From assembly GCF_013114625.1 (NCBI RefSeq), contig NZ_VTXD01000021.1:81773-145772 (forward strand): DNA of 64,000 nt, given 5' to 3'. Every line of letters starts with the position of its first letter. The first letter of the stretch is position 1. This DNA is from Vibrio sp. 99-70-13A1 (GTDB lineage: Bacteria > Pseudomonadota > Gammaproteobacteria > Enterobacterales > Vibrionaceae). The notes under the pieces are model-generated. The model was not told the origin of the DNA, did not search any database, and saw only the letters and a list, made by a program, of their open reading frames with translations. Shown in pieces: positions 58,542 through 64,000 of the stretch. A program made the position numbers and the translations under genes.

Positions 58542-59756
58542 ATGAATGGCGGACAAATAGGTAACGTAGATTTAGTTAAACAACTAAATAGTGCAGCTGT
58601 ATATCGGCTGATTGACCAACAAGGTCCTATCAGTCGCATACAAGTAGCTGATGTAAGTCAACTAGCACCTGCTAGTGTTACAAAAATTACCCGCCAACTA
58701 TTAGAACGCGGTCTAATAAAAGAGGTCGCGCAGCAAGCGTCTACCGGCGGTAGGCGCGCTATTTCTCTGACTACGGAAGTTGAGCCATTTCACTCAATCG
58801 CCGTGAGACTTGGTCGAGATTACATTCAATTCAGCTTATATAATTTAGGCGGAAAAGAACTCGCCTTCTCCCAACAAGAACTGGATTACACCAATCAATC
58901 TGACCTTACACAGGGTCTGGTTAATCACTTAAAATCATTCATTGATGCAAACCAAATTTACATTGATCAACTGATTGCTATCGGTATTACCCTTCCAGGG
59001 CTAGTTAACCCAACAACTGGCGTGGTTGAATACATGCCAAACACTGACATTGATAACCTCGCAATGGGCGATATTATTCGAGATACATTCCACGTAGCTT
59101 GCTTTGTTGGGAATGATGTTCGTGGGATGGCTCTAGCTGAGCACTACTTTGGTTCGAGTAAAGATTGCCAAGATTCAATTTTAGTGAGCGTTCACCGAGG
59201 AACTGGTGCTGGAATCATTGTGAATGGTCAAGTATTTCTTGGGTTCAATCGAAATGTCGGTGAAATCGGTCATATTCAGATCGATCCGCTAGGCGAACAA
59301 TGCCAGTGTGGTAATTTTGGTTGCCTAGAAACAGTAGCCGCAAACCCTGCCATCATTGATCGAGTTAGAAAGCTTATTAAACAAGGTTATGAGTCTTCAT
59401 TAACTGAACTGGATACAATAACTATCCACGATGTTTGTGAGCATGCACTAAACGGCGATGAGCTTGCGAAGCAAAGCTTAGTGCGTGTAGGCAATCAACT
59501 TGGAAAAGCAATTGCGATGACTATAAACTTGTTTAACCCTCAAAAGGTTATTATTGCAGGTGATATAACTCACGCTCAAGACATTGTTTTCCCGGCTATA
59601 AGACGTAATGTAGAGAATCAATCGTTAACGGCTTTCCATAGCGGATTACCTATTGTAGCATCTGAAATCGACAAACATCCGACAATGGGCGCTTTTGCTA
59701 TGATTAAACGCGCAATGCTTAATGGCGTTTTACTGCAGAAGTTACTCGAAGGTTAA
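58542..59756 (+). CDS. nagC: NagC-type ROK-family transcriptional repressor
   Basis: NagC represses amino sugar genes and is released by GlcNAc-6-P. The N-terminal winged HTH (about 15-75, YRLIDQQGPISRIQVADVSQLAPASVTKITRQLLERGLI) is followed by a ROK domain with the zinc site H244, C254, C256 and C261 in HIQIDPLGEQCQCGNFGCLE. 404 residues; E. coli NagC has 406. Confidence 0.96.
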   Translation: MNGGQIGNVDLVKQLNSAAVYRLIDQQGPISRIQVADVSQLAPASVTKITRQLLERGLIKEVAQQASTGGRRAISLTTEVEPFHSIAVRLGRDYIQFSLYNLGGKELAFSQQELDYTNQSDLTQGLVNHLKSFIDANQIYIDQLIAIGITLPGLVNPTTGVVEYMPNTDIDNLAMGDIIRDTFHVACFVGNDVRGMALAEHYFGSSKDCQDSILVSVHRGTGAGIIVNGQVFLGFNRNVGEIGHIQIDPLGEQCQCGNFGCLETVAANPAIIDRVRKLIKQGYESSLTELDTITIHDVCEHALNGDELAKQSLVRVGNQLGKAIAMTINLFNPQKVIIAGDITHAQDIVFPAIRRNVENQSLTAFHSGLPIVASEIDKHPTMGAFAMIKRAMLNGVLLQKLLEG

Positions 59757-59773
59757 ACTATTATCTGATTACT

Positions 59774-59811
59774 CACGGGTCGTGTTTGTATAAACACGGC
59801 CCGTTTTTTTA
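59774..59811 (+). terminator. Terminator of nagAC
   Basis: ACGGG-CGTGTTT pairs with AAACACG-CCCGT (one mismatch), followed by seven T. Confidence 0.92.
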
Positions 59812-59836
59812 AGCTAGGGAACAACAATAATAACTC

Positions 59837-61423
59837 ATGGAACTCATTCTTATATCAACAGCGTTTATAGCTGGTTTCATCGCTCTTAAGTGCCATCTTC
59901 CTCCTCTTGTGGGTTTTTTACTCGCAGGGTTTGGGTTATATGCGGCAGGGTTTCAAACCAATGACACCATCATTACTCTGTCTGACTTAGGTGTTACCCT
60001 CTTGCTCTTTACCATTGGTTTGAAGCTCGACATTAAAACTCTTCTCTCCAAAGAAATCTGGGCTGGGGCAACAGTACATAACCTACTTTCTACCCTCTTT
60101 TTTGCCCTAGCTTTGTTTGCATTTAAATTTCTTGGTGTTTCCGCCCTAGTTAATATGTCCGTAGAACAAATTGTTCTACTTGGCTTTGCGCTTTCTTTCT
60201 CTAGTACTGTTTTTGCTGTCAAATCGCTACAAGAAAAAGGTGAAATGAATGCTACGTACGGAACATTAGCGATTGGTATTCTTGTCATGCAAGATATCTT
60301 TGCCGTGATCTTCCTGACTGCCTCAACAGGGAAGATTCCTGAGTGGTACGCTATTGCCTTATTTGCACTTCCACTTCTACGCCCTATTTTTTACAAAATA
60401 TTAGACTGGGTCGGACATGGGGAGATGTTAGTTCTATTTGGTATCTTCTTTGCCTTAGTGGTCGGTGCTGGGTTGTTCGAATTAGTAGGGATGAAAGCCG
60501 ATTTAGGTGCACTCGTTCTAGGTATGCTACTGGCAGGTCACTCTAAAGCCTCAGAACTGTCTAAATCGCTATTCAACCTCAAAGAATTATTCCTAGTTTG
60601 TTTCTTCTTAAATATAGGGCTATCGGATCAACCTACAGTTCAAGGCTTTGTACTTGCTCTTCTATTCTTATTACTGCTTCCAATAAAAGGCATTCTCTAT
60701 TTTTGGGTTCTCAATAAGTTTAAATTCAGAGTTCGAACGTCGCTTTTAGCTTCCCTATCATTATTTAACTACAGCGAATTTGGGTTAATTGTTGGTGGGC
60801 TTGCTTTTAAAATGGGCTGGATGTCTGGCGATATACTTGTTGCTGTGGCAATTGCAGTTTCCCTTTCCTTCCTTATTGCTGCCCCGCTAAATAGAGCTGG
60901 CCATAAACTTTACCAACAATCAGGGAAATGGCTAAAAGAGCACGCGGCTGAAAATCTAAACCAACGAGATCAATTAATCGACCCAGGTCATGCCCAGGTT
61001 TTAATCTTAGGTATGGGGCGAATTGGCACCGGAGCTTATGACGAATTAAGGTCTCGCTATGGAAAAGTAAGCTTGGGTGTCGAAGTCCGTGAAGAAGGAG
61101 CTCATGTTCATAGAAGCCATGGTCGAAACGTCATAACAGGCGATGCAACCGATCCTGATTTTTGGGAACGTATACTTGATACCGCGAATGTGAAGCTCGT
61201 TATTCTAGCGATGCCACATCACCAAGGTAATCAAATCGCTTTAGAGCAACTTCAATCTCGACAATTTAAAGGACAAATTGCGGCTATCGCAGAGTACCAA
61301 GACCAGCTGGATTCCCTAAAAGAGCAGGGAGTAGATGCAGCATTTAATATCTACAGCGAAGCTGGTAGCGGTTTTGCTCGACATGTCTGTGACCAACTCC
61401 AACCACAAATCATTAAGTTTTAG
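59837..61423 (+). CDS. CPA2-family cation/proton antiporter with TrkA-N domain
   Basis: The 528-residue protein resembles KefB/YbaL-type potassium or sodium/proton antiporters. Residues about 1-365 form roughly 12 membrane helices with SDLGVTLLLFTIGLKLDIK, LGFALSFSSTVFAVKSLQEKGE and QDIFAV. A cytosolic RCK/TrkA-N domain (about 390-525) has the dinucleotide-binding GMGRIGTGAYDELR. The ion carried cannot be told from sequence. It lies downstream of the nagAC terminator. Confidence 0.88.
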   Translation: MELILISTAFIAGFIALKCHLPPLVGFLLAGFGLYAAGFQTNDTIITLSDLGVTLLLFTIGLKLDIKTLLSKEIWAGATVHNLLSTLFFALALFAFKFLGVSALVNMSVEQIVLLGFALSFSSTVFAVKSLQEKGEMNATYGTLAIGILVMQDIFAVIFLTASTGKIPEWYAIALFALPLLRPIFYKILDWVGHGEMLVLFGIFFALVVGAGLFELVGMKADLGALVLGMLLAGHSKASELSKSLFNLKELFLVCFFLNIGLSDQPTVQGFVLALLFLLLLPIKGILYFWVLNKFKFRVRTSLLASLSLFNYSEFGLIVGGLAFKMGWMSGDILVAVAIAVSLSFLIAAPLNRAGHKLYQQSGKWLKEHAAENLNQRDQLIDPGHAQVLILGMGRIGTGAYDELRSRYGKVSLGVEVREEGAHVHRSHGRNVITGDATDPDFWERILDTANVKLVILAMPHHQGNQIALEQLQSRQFKGQIAAIAEYQDQLDSLKEQGVDAAFNIYSEAGSGFARHVCDQLQPQIIKF

Positions 61424-61441
61424 GTCTTAATGTCCTAATTA

Positions 61442-61489
61442 AAATACCTCTTTAATTTACCTTTTTGGAATAATTTTAGAGGTATTTGT
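61442..61489 (+). terminator. Possible terminator of the antiporter gene
   Basis: AAATACCTCT pairs perfectly with AGAGGTATTT across a 26-base AT-rich loop; the trailing T run is short. Confidence 0.5.
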
Positions 61490-61657
61490 TCAGCTCACGA
61501 ACGATAAATAGATTTAATCTAATAAAACCGAGATTTAATTAAAAAATATCTAATCAAACGTCTTTAAAATAATTATTTTCCTGATATTTGGTTGCTTTTT
61601 TTAGTCAGAATGGCAAATTGAATACAGTTGATTAGAAATTATTTAAAAGGAAGTTTT

Positions 61658-63322
61658 ATGTGTTCAGTATTTGGCATTCTTGATATTAAAAGTGATGCTG
61701 CAGCACTTCGCCCTGTTGCTCTTGAGATGTCTAAAAAATTACGTCATCGTGGTCCAGATTGGTCTGGTATTTATGCTGGTGAGAAAGCAATTTTAGCTCA
61801 CGAACGTCTTGCTATCGTTGGCTTAAATAGTGGTGCACAACCTCTTTACAGCCAAGATAAAAAACACATCCTTGCAGTAAATGGTGAAATCTATAATCAC
61901 AAAGAACTTCGTGCACGATATGAAGATAAGTATCAATTCCAAACTGATTCAGATTGTGAAGTTATCCTAGCGCTTTACCAAGAAATGGGTGCCGATCTTC
62001 TAGAAGAATTGAATGGTATTTTTGCTTTCGTACTTTACGATGAAGAAAAAGATGAGTATTTAGTAGGTCGTGACCACATCGGTATCATTCCTCTTTATCA
62101 AGGCTACGATGAAAACGGTAACTACTACATTGCTTCAGAAATGAAAGCACTAGTGCCGGTATGTAAAACAGTAAGTGAATTCCCCCCAGGTAGTTTCTAC
62201 AGCTCAAAAGACGCTGAACCACAACGTTACTACACTCGTGATTGGAATGAATATGCAGCGGTTCAAGGCAACAGCACTAACAAAGAAGAACTAACTGAAG
62301 CACTAGAAGCCGCAGTTAAACGCCAGCTAATGACAGATGTTCCTTACGGTGTGCTTCTATCTGGTGGTCTTGACTCATCAATCACTTCAGCAGTAGCTAA
62401 ACGTTATGCTGCTATGCGAATTGAAGACGATGAGCAATCTGAAGCTTGGTGGCCACAATTGCACTCTTTTGCGGTTGGTCTAGAAAATGCTCCAGATCTG
62501 ATTGCAGCTCGTGAAGTCGCAGATAAAATTGGTACCGTTCACCATGAGATGACGTACACAATTCAAGAAGGTCTGGATGCAATCCGTGATGTTATTTATC
62601 ACATTGAGACTTACGATGTTACGACAATCCGAGCCTCAACTCCTATGTACCTACTTGCTCGTAAGATCAAAGCGATGGGTATTAAGATGGTACTTTCTGG
62701 TGAGGGTGCTGATGAAATCTTTGGTGGTTATCTGTATTTCCACAAAGCGCCAAATGCTCAAGAATTCCACGAAGAAACAGTACGTAAGCTTCTAGCATTA
62801 AACATGTTTGACTGTGCTCGTGCTAACAAGTCACTTGCCGCTTGGGGTGTAGAAGGTCGAGTACCATTCTTAGATAAAGAATTTATCGATGTTGCTATGC
62901 GCCTGAACCCTGAAGATAAAATGTGTGGAAACGGTAAGATGGAAAAACACATTCTACGTGAGTGTTTCGAAGACTACTTACCAGACTCAATTGCATGGCG
63001 TCAAAAAGAGCAGTTCTCAGACGGTGTTGGCTATGAGTGGATTGATACACTAAAAGCAACCGCTGAAGAAAAGGTAACGGATCAACAGCTAGAAACAGCA
63101 GCTTTCCGATTCCCTTACAACACTCCAACAACGAAGGAGGGTTATGCTTATCGTGAAATTTTTGCTGAGTTATTCCCTCTTGAATCGGCAGCAGAATGTG
63201 TTCCTGGCGGTCCATCAGTAGCTTGCTCATCAGCGAAAGCAATTGAGTGGGATGAATCATTCAAAAACTGTGTTGACCCATCAGGTCGTGCCGTTCAAGC
63301 CGTTCATAACGACGCTTACTAA
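61658..63322 (+). CDS. asnB: Asparagine synthetase B (glutamine-hydrolysing)
   Basis: AsnB makes asparagine from aspartate, ATP and glutamine. ATG at 61658 with AAGGAAG upstream gives MCSVFGIL, exposing the catalytic N-terminal Cys needed for glutaminase activity after Met removal, and 554 residues as in E. coli; a TTG at 61628 extends the frame but would bury that Cys. The glutaminase domain (LRHRGPDWSG, AVNGEIYNHKELR) precedes the synthetase domain with the PP-loop LLSGGLDSSITSAVA. Confidence 0.97.
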   Translation: MCSVFGILDIKSDAAALRPVALEMSKKLRHRGPDWSGIYAGEKAILAHERLAIVGLNSGAQPLYSQDKKHILAVNGEIYNHKELRARYEDKYQFQTDSDCEVILALYQEMGADLLEELNGIFAFVLYDEEKDEYLVGRDHIGIIPLYQGYDENGNYYIASEMKALVPVCKTVSEFPPGSFYSSKDAEPQRYYTRDWNEYAAVQGNSTNKEELTEALEAAVKRQLMTDVPYGVLLSGGLDSSITSAVAKRYAAMRIEDDEQSEAWWPQLHSFAVGLENAPDLIAAREVADKIGTVHHEMTYTIQEGLDAIRDVIYHIETYDVTTIRASTPMYLLARKIKAMGIKMVLSGEGADEIFGGYLYFHKAPNAQEFHEETVRKLLALNMFDCARANKSLAAWGVEGRVPFLDKEFIDVAMRLNPEDKMCGNGKMEKHILRECFEDYLPDSIAWRQKEQFSDGVGYEWIDTLKATAEEKVTDQQLETAAFRFPYNTPTTKEGYAYREIFAELFPLESAAECVPGGPSVACSSAKAIEWDESFKNCVDPSGRAVQAVHNDAY

Positions 63323-63342
63323 AGTTTTATTCATTAAAAATA

Positions 63343-63375
63343 CAAAAGGCGCTTATTAAAAGCGCCTTTTTTATA
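63343..63375. terminator. Bidirectional terminator between asnB and rfaH
   Basis: AAAAGGCGCTT pairs with AAGCGCCTTTT around a short AT loop, with T-rich sequence on both sides. Confidence 0.9.
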
Positions 63376-63419
63376 TTTGAAACTTACACTGTTAGTCAAT
63401 ATTCATTACGAATGGAATG

Positions 63420-63926
63420 TTAGCATGCAAATGCTAAATTATGATTTTCAACGATCACTGGAACCACCTGACTAATCATTTTAACCAGAATAATCGAGCG
63501 CATTTCACCATCTTTTTCTTGGTATAGCGCTTCCATTCCAGCAAACTGTCCATTCGTTACCTTAACCATATCACCACAGGTTGGTGATATATTTAATTCC
63601 GAACAAGAAAGCTTTTCTTTTTTTTCTAACTGCTTAAGTTCATAAAGCAGATCACCTTGTACTTCATAAGGTACGGACCCAAATTGAATAAAGTCTACGA
63701 CACCTCTTGTAGAACGGATAGTCGTAAAACTCGGACCGTTCTCATAATCAAAGCGGACAAACATGTAAGAAGGAAATAGCGGTTCTTGAACGACCTTTTG
63801 CTTTCCTCTTACTGTTTTTTTGACATCAATTTGAGGATAAAAACACTCTATATTTTGGTTTTCTAAGTGTAATTTTGCTCTGCATTGATCTCCACGCTTG
63901 CAGTATAGTAAATACCAACGTTTCAT
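63420..63926 (-). CDS. rfaH: Transcription antiterminator RfaH
   Basis: RfaH is a NusG paralogue that joins RNA polymerase at ops sites and promotes expression of long surface-polysaccharide and toxin operons. The NGN domain (about 1-100) begins MKRWYLLYCKRGDQCRAKLHLENQ, with LFPSYMFVRFDYENGPSFTTIRSTRGVVDFI; the C-terminal domain (about 110-168) has the KOW-like GDMVKVTNGQFAGMEALYQEKDGEMRSIIL. 168 residues (E. coli 162). No proper ops element was found in the window, so its targets lie elsewhere. Confidence 0.95.
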   Translation of the reverse strand: MKRWYLLYCKRGDQCRAKLHLENQNIECFYPQIDVKKTVRGKQKVVQEPLFPSYMFVRFDYENGPSFTTIRSTRGVVDFIQFGSVPYEVQGDLLYELKQLEKKEKLSCSELNISPTCGDMVKVTNGQFAGMEALYQEKDGEMRSIILVKMISQVVPVIVENHNLAFAC

Positions 63927-64000
63927 ATATCTAAGCCATTTATTTATTTATATTCTATTTAACACCACCAACTATACAGAATGACGTATCTGAATAATTT

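Noticed and set aside
58746..58753. GGCGGTAG, resembling the core of an ops element for RfaH
   Set aside because: It lies inside the nagC coding sequence, the bases after it do not match the ops consensus, and no surface-polysaccharide operon follows.
1..64000. CRISPR arrays, insertion sequences, prophage or integron elements
   Set aside because: No repeat-spacer pattern, transposase, integrase or phage structural gene was seen; the tandem repeats found lack spacers.

Overview
The window looks like chromosomal DNA of a Vibrionaceae bacterium, most likely from the low-GC Aliivibrio (Vibrio fischeri/salmonicida/logei) group. This rests on AT-rich codon use, gammaproteobacterial proteins throughout, MinCDE/SeqA/RfaH/NagE types resembling those of vibrios, and gene neighbourhoods that follow E. 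coli in blocks (rnd-fadD-yeaY-tsaB-yoaA, yecM-argS, sdh-suc with gltA, seqA-pgm, ybfF-fldA-fur, glnS-nagE-nagAC-asnB). No insertion sequence, prophage, integron or CRISPR array was seen. The species is an inference.

Layout. 1-8 kb: the start of aroC (cut by the window edge), then the most accessory-looking part. It holds a large secreted lipoprotein, an unusual ECF-like sigma factor, a transmembrane Ser/Thr kinase, and an unrecognised internally duplicated protein, all on the minus strand and bordered by tRNA-Arg(UCU). 8-20.8 kb: folD, an MltB-type lytic transglycosylase, ycgL, the division-site operon minCDE, rnd, fadD, a hydrolase, an Slp/YeaY lipoprotein, tsaB, yoaA and small unknown genes. 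21-28 kb: purU, yecM, argS, a HIT protein and the ferrous iron operon feoABC with a Fur box. 28-34.8 kb: a 600-bp intergenic region with a structured-RNA candidate and a 9-bp tandem repeat, a very large membrane AraC-type regulator carrying a degenerate histidine-kinase module, and the znuA/znuCB zinc uptake genes around a Zur box. 34.8-46.2 kb: TCA cycle genes sdhCDAB-sucABCD, divergent from gltA across an ArcA-like site. 46-53 kb: ybgI, a DUF1853 protein, pgm, seqA, ybfF, a DUF2788 membrane protein, fldA, a DUF4442 protein and fur. 53-61.4 kb: glnS and the N-acetylglucosamine genes nagE/nagA-nagC around a CRP site and two phased NagC-like motifs, then a KefB/YbaL-type antiporter. 61.6-64 kb: asnB and rfaH.

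Most genes are ordinary core metabolism. The best candidate for an under-described system is the kinase/sigma pair (3510-5630) with the adjacent lipoprotein. The sigma factor carries Ser-Ser-Thr-Thr-Glu where ordinary ECF sigma factors have the acidic DAED stretch, which fits activation by the neighbouring kinase, as described for EcfP/PknT of V. parahaemolyticus. Also worth attention are the duplicated protein next to tRNA-Arg, the pseudokinase-AraC sensor, the hairpin-rich RNA candidate near feoA, and the altered HIGH signature of ArgS. Several gene starts were moved from the longest reading frame to starts with better ribosome binding sites or family agreement; each entry says where.
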